64,000 nucleotides of DNA from Lomentospora prolificans (taxonomy: Eukaryota > Ascomycota > Sordariomycetes > Microascales > Microascaceae), in assembly GCA_029532625.1 (NCBI GenBank), contig JARFXM010000006.1, positions 2,356,001 through 2,420,000 on the forward strand. Direction: 5' to 3'. The notes under the pieces were generated by a model. That model had not been told where the DNA came from. It made no database searches and saw only the letters and a program-made list of their open reading frames with translations. The position numbers and the translations under genes were made by a program. Each line of letters starts with the position of its first letter. Position 1 is the stretch's first letter. This document shows, in pieces, positions 1 through 8,333 of the stretch.

Positions 1-343
1 CGCGGCGCACCGGGCGTCAGGGACGCGCCCAAGACCAAGAGGTGGATCGCCTTTGCCGTGGCGTTCCTTCACTTGTGCCTTGCTAGGGTATGTAAACTAT
101 CCCAATTTGTCCTGGATATGCTAATACAGTCTTTTTTTTCTTTTCTTGAAGCGGTGGACTCGTTTCAAGGAACCAGAAATAGACGGGTTCTGGCAGGATT
201 TGCTCAAGGTGACCGAGTCTATACATATGCAGCTTCACCTTCCCGGCAACTGGACACTCATGGCTGGAGGCCAAAAGAATGTGGACGGGGAGAAGAATCC
301 CAGCTGTTCTACGATCTCGATCAAATTCGAATGCAAAATCTAG
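1..343 (+). CDS. C-terminal part of an unidentified protein (5' end outside window)
   Basis: An open frame enters from the left edge in frame 1 (1-87), is interrupted by an intron at 88-151 (GTATGT donor, CTAATAC-like branch site, pyrimidine tract, AAG acceptor) and continues in phase at 152-343 to a TAG stop. The visible 92 or so residues start with a short basic stretch, then a hydrophobic segment (WIAFAVAFLHLCLA, about residues 15-28) that could be a membrane anchor. A polar tail with an NWT sequon and two cysteines near the end follows. I do not recognise the family. The gene converges on the CCDC47-like gene. The splice junction is well formed, so a real 3' end is likely, but with so little protein visible this could also be a shorter or differently spliced gene. 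Confidence 0.5.
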
Positions 344-840
344 ATCTGGAGCCCGAACACTCTCTCACCGGAAGAGGAGGCAACTGGCGGTCGCATTCGG
401 CGCAGTGCTGTCTTTCGTTGATAGGAGAGAAAGCTTCGCCATCTATCACCGGCCACTCATATACTTGGGACAAAAAGCATCAATAGCTACGACAACGTGG
501 ATAAGAGCGTATAAGAGCGTATAATATCGACGCATTACGTATACTCGGTCAAATTTGGTTAGTTGGATGCCCCCTTGTTGAGAACTCATACACTAAACTA
601 CACAACCATGAATATTTTGGACAAGCCCATGTATCCCCAACGAGCTCAAACCCATTCCGCAATGCCATTCGTGATTGATGTTTGATGTTTTCCACGTACT
701 TGAAAGATCACCGGTTTACTCCTCCTCGCCGCACAACATTCCTTGATATTCTTCTCCCTCTGACAGCAGAGAAAACTCTTCTTAACCTGACCATATCATG
801 AACATAAAGGATAGTCGTAGAGCACCGAATGAATCCGCAT
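344..840. other. Convergent 3' spacer
   Basis: About 500 bases between two convergent genes. It presumably carries both 3' untranslated regions. The only structure I see is a perfect 10-bp tandem duplication at 501-520. No coding region is supported. Confidence 0.6.
501..520. repeat. 10-bp tandem duplication
   Basis: The unit ATAAGAGCGT occurs twice in direct succession, followed by a further ATA, in the spacer between convergent genes. Probably replication slippage. Confidence 0.9.
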
Positions 841-2269
841 TTACCCTCGGATATTGCTCTTCTTCTGATTCCGCTTGTACTCCTTCTCGCGCTCTTTTTC
901 CAAAAACTTCTTCTGCGTCTTGGCATCCATGCTCTTGAGCTGCTCGTCGCGCTTGGCCTTCTTAGCCTTCTCGCGCTCGGCGTTGCGCTCCTCGGCCTTG
1001 AGCTCGTCGTCGGCCTTCTTGATCTGGGCGATGGTGTCGTCGCGGATGATGCGGATCTTGCGGAGGACCTCGGGGCGGAAGTGGGCCTGCTTGACGAGGA
1101 CGTCGGGGAGGCGGAGGAAGTAGGAGAAGAGGGGGAGGACGTCGTCGTACTCCTTGTCGCTCGAGGGCAGGCGGTATCGGATGAAGATGCGCTTGCGGGG
1201 GGCGGTTTCGTCGATGCTGCGCAGGTTAGGGTATGTTCTGGCTGGCACAATTTTCAGGCAACTTTACTTACGTAGTGGGCTTGTCAATGGGCTGGTCGGA
1301 GATGATGAGGTATTCGAGAAGATCACCCGCCCTCTTGGCAGCGTCGGCAAGCTCAGGAGTGAGAAGAGCCTCGGTAATCTCAGCGCTCTCGCTCATGACA
1401 GTCAACCAAGCAGGAAGCTTCGAGTTATCCTTGGTAAAGGTGATGGAAGCATCATATCGCTCATCACGGACGGCCTGCATACAGTCCTTGTTGACAATGG
1501 CCCAGACGAAGCCATCGTAGGTCGACTTCTCAACCTTGAGCTCCGCGCCAGGAATCGTAGGCACGGTCTTGCTCTCCTTTCCATCAAACGGATACAAGAC
1601 GGCATCGACCCGATCGGCGGGCGCAGGGAACGATTCGAAGAGCGAACCCAAGACGAGCTCGACGGCGGCCATGATGGGGTTGAAGCGCTTCTTGAGAAGC
1701 AGGTTGATGTCGAGGAAGGCGACGTTTTGGCGACCAGTGGCGTAGGCCTCGAACTCAAAGAGCGACTTTTCGCGGATCTGGCTCTCGCCGCCGAAGCCGA
1801 CCTGGGCGAACTCGCGCCTCAGGAGGCCAATGTGCTTGGCCATGTAGTTCTTGGCCTTGGACCTGTTCCTGCGCGAGCCGTAGAGGTGGAAAACGAGGAG
1901 CACGGCGATGACGCAGATGATGTAGCCCTCGAGGCGGAACTCGCTGAGCGAGTGGCGCTCGTGGATGTTGTACCATTTCGTGTAGGGCTTGCCCGTGGGG
2001 GTTCGCAAGAGGCCGTCGACCGGAGGGGACGAGGTGTCGGCGACGACTGGGCTATCGCCAAAGTCGGCAAAGTCTGCAAGGGCGCGCGGGTGCGGTTAGC
2101 AAAGATGAGCACGTACGATGCATTTTCATGATTGTGCGATGCGAGAATGACGCGATTTAAGCTTCAACTGAAGCCTACGCAAGCTTCATCAAGAAGTCGC
2201 CAGAAGGGAGAATTAAAAAACAGAAGACATACCGGCGTCGGCCGCATCCTTATCCGCGTAACTCGCCAT
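841..2269 (-). CDS. CCDC47 homologue (DUF1682), PAT-complex ER membrane protein
   Basis: Three exons on the minus strand: 2269-2233, 2073-1272 and 1216-841, giving 404 residues. The introns have GTATGT/CAG and GTAAGT/CAG borders and both junctions preserve frame. The first coding exon is only 37 nt, encoding an Asp/Ala-rich start. Around residues 61-79 there is one membrane span (GYIICVIAVLLVFHLYG) after a short lumenal-type N-terminus. A conserved globular part follows, with FLDINLLLKKRFNPIMAAVE-type and SDQPIDKPT-type sequence. The last 60 residues form a Lys/Glu/Arg-rich coiled coil ending in a basic tail. This order matches the CCDC47/DUF1682 family, whose animal member pairs with Asterix in the PAT complex, an intramembrane chaperone for multipass proteins at the ER translocon. 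Function in this fungus is inferred from the family. The start is the only ATG in frame with the short first exon. Confidence 0.9.
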
Positions 2270-2981
2270 GGTTCGAGGTGATCTTCCCGGAACTATCTGC
2301 GAGTTCTGGGGAGAAGTTTGTGCAAGGAAGGAGCTTTGGGAAGGGTTTTAGGGGGGGTGTGGGATGGAATCGCGCAGAAATTACGATGGCAAAAAGTATT
2401 GACAGCTGGTTCCAACAGCACACACATACTTTCGACGCCCAAACGCCAATCCTTCGACAACCCGCCTGGCTCAATGCGGAACCTCATCTAGAACGTGGTC
2501 TGTGCGCTGGCTGCGAGAGCACGGCAGGAGCATTGGACACATGGCGACAGTAACCCGATTCGGCTCATCTTATTGGAAGCTTGTTGGAGCTATACTTGAC
2601 TACAGCCAGGCCAGCTATTACTTGCAGAACCTCCCTCAGAGGAAGATGGAAGCTTCCTGGGCCTCGGGAGGGGATCAATTCGTTCTCGCCTTTTGACAAT
2701 TCATTATTTCTCGATTCCAACGAAGCCATACCGGCTCCTAATATTAAAAAAGCACGCAGCCCCAGGCCCGTTCAGTGCTTGTGTGCCAGTAATCATACAC
2801 ACTAAATCTCCCCCTAATATTAATAGTCAATTTGATAAATCCGGGGACACTAAGTGACTCCGCTAAATCTCCAGAGATCCACCACTCCTCAACAGAATAA
2901 CACCAGAAATCCTGCTAGCGTGCCATCGATGCCACGCCTCAGGGGCGCTTCGCCATTGGGGAGGTGGGAGATGAGAGCTCA
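2270..2981. other. Intergenic: upstream of CCDC47-like gene, downstream of Ecm15-like gene
   Basis: About 700 bases that should hold the promoter of the CCDC47-like gene and the 3' UTR of the next minus-strand gene. Short open frames occur on both strands but none has a convincing start, length or splice context. Confidence 0.5.
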
Positions 2982-3747
2982 TTACTGTCCCTCCTTGGCC
3001 AAGAGCTCCTCAACCTTCTTCACCTTGTCCTCGAACGGCTGCACCTTGTCCGTCCTGCCGCCAAGCGTTAGCATGCAAGGGAAAAGGGCCTTCTTCGTAA
3101 CGCCTCAAGAGGTATTAATATTTTAGACTCACCGCGTGCCAACGCGCATCGATGTCTGGATACGTGCCACGCCGGCCTGGTGGACAAGCGCGTGGGCCTT
3201 GCCAATGATGGTCATGACCTCTTCCCAGCTGCCCTCTGGAGCGAACCGTTAATATTAACTAAGGCCATTTTGGAGACAAAAAGACATTTATCGAAGCTTC
3301 AAGCGTGCCCCCCGGGGAATCAATCACTTACCAACAGTCGTGCCGGCAGAGTGCATGCAGTACTTCAACCCGCTGGACCGGATAAGCTTCTGCACTTCCG
3401 CAATCTCGGTCGAAACCGAGGCCGAGCCCGTTCCAAGCTGCGCCACGCCTTGTTAGCACACACGCCTTGCCCTGCGACGAGCAAGGGGGGTTTTTCTTTT
3501 CTATCATCATCATCCACGGATCCCATACCGGAAGCAGACAAAAGTCGGCATAGCACAGCTCGGGCGTCTTCAACGTCGAGTAATCCATCTTGTACGCCAT
3601 GATTCCAAATTGTGCACGAGGCGTGTGTCGTGTTGTGAGGATTGAGTAGCAGGCTCGCTGTGGTGGCTGATAGCTCTGCTGCGGGGTCAACAGCGCTGAC
3701 CTGAATTGACGCAACTGGCCCAGCACAACCCCACGAACAGCTGACAT
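2982..3747 (-). CDS. Ecm15/UPF0045 (MTH1187/YkoF-like) family protein
   Basis: Four exons on the minus strand: 3747 (or 3600) to 3529, 3437-3332, 3235-3133 and 3054-2982. The introns are GTATGG/CAG, GTAAGT/CAG and GTGAGT/CAG. From the ATG at 3600 the product is 117 residues, the usual size of the UPF0045 family (yeast Ecm15, MTH1187, related to thiamine-binding YkoF). Conserved parts include ADFCLLPLGTGSASVSTEI, KYCMHSAGTTVEGSWEEV and a final segment with VQPFEDKVKKVEELL. The family forms small ferredoxin-like tetramers; its eukaryotic role is not established. The same frame stays open to an earlier ATG at 3747, adding 49 residues rich in Arg, Ser, Thr and Gln with no Asp or Glu. That looks like a mitochondrial presequence, so I give the longer extent. 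Which start is used cannot be decided from sequence. Confidence 0.85.
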
Positions 3748-4144
3748 TGTATAAATCAAAGCAAGAAGGGCACGAAGTTGTGACGTCTTACTAGTGTGGG
3801 ATGCTTTTCTCTTGTTCGTGATGGGGAGGAAGGCTTGTGTCTCGCTTCTCTCCCTGGATTTATTTGAGTGTTTCCTTTTTTAATCCTCCTCAAAGCATTC
3901 AATGAATGCAATTCTACCTACTCCGGGCCCGGAGAGATGCGAGGTTATTCAGCCCGTTATATACTAAATCTAAATATCCGCTTAGTCATTGCCAAGCAGT
4001 TACCATTATGAAAACATGGCATCTCCGAGACGCTTTCCATGTCCTCCGGAACCTGCCAAGACGGCGAAAAAAGAGACCCAACGACTGTTATAGTCAGAAT
4101 GTACTTTCCCTTCCCCTTCTCTGTCCGTAACGCCTGGTTTCGTG

Positions 4145-4180
<36 letters not shown>

Positions 4181-4324
4181 AAAAAGGAAAGAAAAAGGAG
4201 CTGTTGATATGCCAAGATTCCGCTTCTAAAAAACACAAAGCCGATGAGCCGCATTTGCTTCTAATTCGAAAGTTGTGCCATGATTCAATCTCGAGTTTTG
4301 AATGGCTCGGTCCCCTTTCGTCCC
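3748..4324. other. Intergenic with long poly(A) tract
   Basis: Between the Ecm15-like gene and the 3' end of the PLC-like gene. It contains the A34 tract at 4145-4178 followed by a purine-rich A/G segment to about 4200. No gene is supported. Confidence 0.6.
4145..4178. repeat. A34 homopolymer
   Basis: Thirty-four consecutive A on the plus strand, followed by AAAG-type purine sequence. It lies about 150 bases downstream of the minus-strand PLC-like gene stop, so it reads as poly(T) in that gene's sense. Length may be unreliable because such tracts assemble poorly. Confidence 0.95.
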
Positions 4325-5422
4325 TTACATTAACAGCACAGCTGCCGTCAACACCATCGCCAGCGCACCAACCGCCTTTGCCTTGTTGCCCACGACGGGC
4401 GCTGCCGCAGTAAAGGTCGTCTCACGGCCCACGGTCGCCTGCGTAAGATCATTCATGACATCGGCGATGTCGATAGCAGGGCCCTCGTTGAAGAAGTCGA
4501 CGAGGATAAAGTTGGGCCGGGCGCCCCACTCCTTGCGGCACTGGGTCGCGTGGGTGCCGAGCATGCCCACGCCGGTGGTGGCGGGGTTATTGGTGTTGGC
4601 GATCTGGTCGACGTCGGGGATCATGATGCCGAAGGCGCCGAGGCTCTTGTACAAGAAGTGGTTGGCAAGGGACATCATGCCCTGCGACACGGCGGTGGAG
4701 GCGTCTCCCACCCTGCTGGGGCGGTCGAGGGTGCAGTTGAAGCCGGACGAGCTGGTGACCTCGAAGGCGGTCTCGAAGACGTAGGTGAACTCGTTGAGCA
4801 GGTAAGGATAGGTGGCGCTCTCGGTGATGCTCGTGACGAAGGTGACGAGCCTCTTTCCGCTGGAGATCATGGATCCCAGGGTGGGCCAGCTCCCCGCGGT
4901 CTCGGGCACGTAGCCGTACTGGCTCAGGCCGCTACCCTGGAAGGCGGCACCGTAGGAATCCACGGGGTCGCCGTCGCTGTTGACGAGCAGGATGGTGACG
5001 ACCTCGTTGGCGTTGTTGTCCATCCAAAAGGCAATCTTCTTGAGCCAGTCCTGCAAGGGACCGGCGTCGAGGAGGGAGCAGCTGGAGTGGCAGAGGCGGA
5101 GGGTGCCGTTCTCGTTGTGGACCTGGGCCTGCAGGAGGCGGAAGCCGGCGTTGAGTGCCTCGGTGGCGTTGAAGAACTGGTTGCCGGCGACGGAGTTGTC
5201 GGTGGATTCGTCGCGAAGGAAGGAGGAATCGTGGGCGCCTAAGTGGGTGATGTTGTTGTAGTTGCGGGAGCAGAGCTCGGGCGAGTTGTTGCAGGCCGTG
5301 CTGCTCGTTTGCCGGGGTTTCAATGGGGCGTGGTTGGGCGAGGTTCTGGTTGCGGCGGCGGAAGCGAGGGAGGGGTTGAGGGAGAGGAGGGCGGTTGCCC
5401 ATGTGAGAGGCGAGAACTTCAT
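4325..5422 (-). CDS. Secreted PLC-like phosphodiesterase, probably GPI-anchored
   Basis: Single-exon gene of 365 residues. The N-terminus is a clear signal peptide (hydrophobic about residues 5-22, SASAA-type cleavage region). The body resembles the PLC-like phosphodiesterase TIM-barrel superfamily (bacterial PI-PLC X-like). It has THLGAHDSSFL with a candidate catalytic His64 and RLCHSSCSLLDAGPL with His112. It also has WLKKIAFWMDNNANEVVTILLVN, a strand-helix pattern typical of these barrels. Cysteines and several N-x-S/T sequons fit a secreted glycoprotein. A final hydrophobic run (about 348-365) after a small-residue stretch looks like a GPI-attachment signal, so the product is probably on the plasma membrane or wall. 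The Asp-x-Arg pair that follows the first His in bacterial enzymes is replaced by Gln-x-Gln (98-100), so classical PI cleavage is uncertain. Substrate unknown. Confidence 0.85.
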   Translation of the reverse strand: MKFSPLTWATALLSLNPSLASAAATRTSPNHAPLKPRQTSSTACNNSPELCSRNYNNITHLGAHDSSFLRDESTDNSVAGNQFFNATEALNAGFRLLQAQVHNENGTLRLCHSSCSLLDAGPLQDWLKKIAFWMDNNANEVVTILLVNSDGDPVDSYGAAFQGSGLSQYGYVPETAGSWPTLGSMISSGKRLVTFVTSITESATYPYLLNEFTYVFETAFEVTSSSGFNCTLDRPSRVGDASTAVSQGMMSLANHFLYKSLGAFGIMIPDVDQIANTNNPATTGVGMLGTHATQCRKEWGARPNFILVDFFNEGPAIDIADVMNDLTQATVGRETTFTAAAPVVGNKAKAVGALAMVLTAAVLLM

Positions 5423-6583
5423 CTCGGGCTGTGTGGGTGGTGGTTTTTTTTCTTAGGTTTAGGCTCTGTATTAGGTCCGTAGATGTGGTGTGGTGTATAG
5501 ACGTGAGGCTCGTTCGTTCGTTGGCAAGAGCGTCCCGGGTAGTATGGAGATGAAGAAAAGTCGGTTCGTTGGGTGGAAAGCAAAAGAGCTACTAGAACCA
5601 AATCACACAAACAAAAGTAGATTCTTCAAAGAGGAAAACGGAAAGAGAACATGTCTGGGCAAACGGTCCACATGTATTATATTTCCCCAAGATGCAAACG
5701 ACCAGCGCCGTTGGATGAGGCATGTCCGCGTATGCCGACAAGAAGATGTGCAGGCAAGCGCAAGGTCCGAAACGGGACCTGGCCCCGTCAATACCCACCC
5801 TCAGTTCGGTACAGGTACGTATGTACGTACACTAATACTGATACTCCAATGTTGCAGGCAGCCCGCATCCATCCTTATTGTTGGCCAGCAGGCGGTTGGC
5901 CCCTGGCTTGGCTTGGCATGGCATGGCCCGGGTTCATCCATGTTTGGTCAGTGGCAATGGCCAGCTGCTGTTTACTACTCTGTAGTAGGTACTTCGTACT
6001 TGAGGTTGTTTCCCCACACAGCCAGTGGTTTGCTTCGTACTCGTCAGCCCAGCCAGCCAGCCCTGTGTGTTTCCACTCTTGCCCAGTCACCGTTCTCATT
6101 TTCTTTTTTGGTGTCCTCGACAGTGCGTGAGCCAGCGATACGATGAAGGATGAATGATGCGCTATACTTCCTCTTAGTAAGCTAGCCGTGTATTCGCCGC
6201 TTCTGGGCCAGGGGCAGACCGGGCTTGAAGTAGTAGGTTACGAGGGCGGCTGGCTTTTTGTTCGAGGTTCTTTTCTATTATTAAACCAGTCGTGTCGTAC
6301 TGTACTGTCCACTATCAAACTCAAATCGGCTGGCACATCCCACTATTATTACCACCCTTCGACACTACTACTTGGGGACAGAAAACAAGACACCACCAGC
6401 CTGCCAGCACAACCCTCTTTCAGCCGTTCAGGTCATCGGAGCTGTTAACGACCGAAATGGCCAAAGGGTGTCTCTGCCGTCCTGTCTCTGTAACAAGGAG
6501 GAGAACACGGGCCCAACAGAAGGAGAAACACAAAGTTGGTGTGTATGTGGAACGGGCAGCACAATCCTACCTTTCATTTTTTC

Positions 6584-6599
6584 TTTTTTTTTTTTTTTT
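6584..6599. repeat. T16 homopolymer
   Basis: Sixteen consecutive T in intergenic DNA, preceded by another short T run. Confidence 0.9.
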
Positions 6600-7156
6600 A
6601 TAAAATAAGGTGCAGCAGAAAGTAACAAAGGGCATGGGAAGACGAATGAGACGCAGGGTAAGACCAGGCGGGGAGATTTGCGTTTTGGCTGGGCACCGTC
6701 GTTGCTGCGCCCCGTTCCTCGTCAGATGGGAGAGAAGGATTTGACAGGTCGGGTTGACTCCGTGTTCGCGGTTGACGTACCGGCGCGAAAAGCTGAAACA
6801 ATGGATGGCTCAGCGTGTGCGTGGGCGTGTGCGTCGTCATCCCAACCGAACATGAAGGGGACCAATTCTTAGCTCAGTCTTTGTACCTTTCTCGTATTGA
6901 ATATTGCACCCAGGTACAACAGAATATTGGGAATCCGTTTTCGCCTTTCCTCTTTCTAAACCTGTGACACATGTCAAAAAAAGAAAAATCAAGATATCGA
7001 AAGTAAAAGGAAAAGGAGCACGAGTTTCCGGCCCAGCAGGTAAATCAACAGGAGAATCGCCAGCGTTGCCGCAGAGATGCAACAGATCCGTCCGCCTCTC
7101 AACCGGTTTACCCGTTCGAATCCGGAAAGAGATGGACAGGGAGAGAAAGAGAAAGG

Positions 7157-7174
7157 GAGAGAGAGAGAGAGAGA
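7157..7174. repeat. (GA)9 microsatellite
   Basis: Nine perfect GA units inside a longer imperfect purine stretch starting near 7130. Confidence 0.9.
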
Positions 7175-7550
7175 CCAATCTCTTTCCATCATTCCAAGAC
7201 CCTCTTTCCGACATGACCGTTGTGTTCACGCAACCAGTATTATTACCCACCCGACTCGAGTCCAGGCCAAAACTAGGCTGTAACCGGCTTACAATACCCA
7301 CTAAGATCGCCGCAATGACCGATCCAATGCGCCCCATACCTGGCTTCAAAACGCCGATAGAACTTGCTCAGCCTTAATCGCCAGCGATAAAGGGGAGGGT
7401 AGGGCAAGCAGGGAGAGGAGGGGGGGGAAACAGGCAAAGAGTATCCAGAACACTGATGGCCCACCCCCTGAACGCGCATACAAAGTACGTAGCCAGCTCT
7501 CAATGTATAATAATATTATGAGCCCCAGTTGTGACCTGAGAAAGAAAGGG

Positions 7551-7578
<28 letters not shown>
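7551..7578. repeat. A28 homopolymer
   Basis: Twenty-eight consecutive A in intergenic DNA, after an AAAGAAAGGG purine run. Confidence 0.95.
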
Positions 7579-7581
<3 letters not shown>

Positions 7582-8333
7582 TTAACGTAAGCTGGCTACA
7601 CGGGTGCATCCTACTGGCACGCTGGCTCTTTTGCCAGCCAGCCTGGGGCCTTTTCTCGGGCCTGTCCCGCTTGACTTGCGTGGCAACGGGCCCAGTGCTT
7701 GGCCGCTGGCTCTTCTGCTTCTGTTTGACGTCGGCGTATTTCTCCGTCGTTGATGGGGCCTGGGTTCTGGCTTGGTGGAGTTGGAAGACCCACGCACTCC
7801 CTCAACATGACAATACTATTATTACTTTACAAGGTAAAAATCGGCAAAGGGGAGAATGGCAACATGGCTAGTGTAGTCACTTTTGTTGTGAATATCCTGT
7901 TCTCAGGCTGGCATCATTGAAGAAGGCTGGGCGGTTGCTCCGGGCATCTAGAGGAGAATCGTCATGATCTTCTCCTTTCGAAAACTCATCACCCTCGGAG
8001 TGGTCACTGGGCAACTGATAGTGTATAGAGTAGAATAGAATAAACAGTGCAATTGTGCTCTGCGATGCTGGAATAAACAATGCTCACAATGACATAAACC
8101 TCGTATATGGCAGGGCTCAGACCTGGTGAAGGCGAATTACATAACGCTTCCATAGATGCAGCTGGCCTTGAGCCCTGCGAGCCTCCTCGACCAACCCCGA
8201 AACTCTCTACCTCCGGAAGCCCCGGAGCGCCCCCAATTCCGAACCGAGCCCGGCTGACCCCCGGCTCACCCCCCAGCCTCCACGCATCCACCGGTCCCTC
8301 TATTTTTGTTTTGTTTTTTCCGTCTCTCCATGA

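Larger units (their letters stand above)
5423..8333. other. 2.9-kb intergenic region, microsatellite-rich
   Basis: Lies between the two PLC-fold genes and should contain the promoter of the PLC-like gene and the 3' UTR of the phospholipase C gene. It holds a T16 run (6584-6599), a (GA)9 run (7157-7174), an A28 run (7551-7578) and clusters of TGGC/GCCA tetramers near 5880-6062 and 7590-7690. Open frames here are short, overlapping on both strands and low-complexity, so I call none of them. Confidence 0.6.

Noticed and set aside
1154..2131. 325-codon open frame on the plus strand
   Set aside because: Lies antisense over the CCDC47-like exons. It is open because of the GC-rich third positions of the real gene and has no recognisable domain.
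4145..4178. Poly(A) tract as the end of a LINE or processed gene
   Set aside because: No reverse-transcriptase-like or gene-derived sequence precedes it on the plus strand and no target-site duplication is visible, so I list it only as a homopolymer.
4550..5242. 230-codon plus-strand frame, Gly/Val/Glu-rich
   Set aside because: Antisense shadow of the secreted PLC-like gene; its composition is typical of reverse-complemented GC-rich codons.
7114..7123. GTTCGAATCC, a match to a tRNA B box
   Set aside because: The flanking bases do not form a T stem, and no A box or acceptor-stem pairing is present at the right distance.
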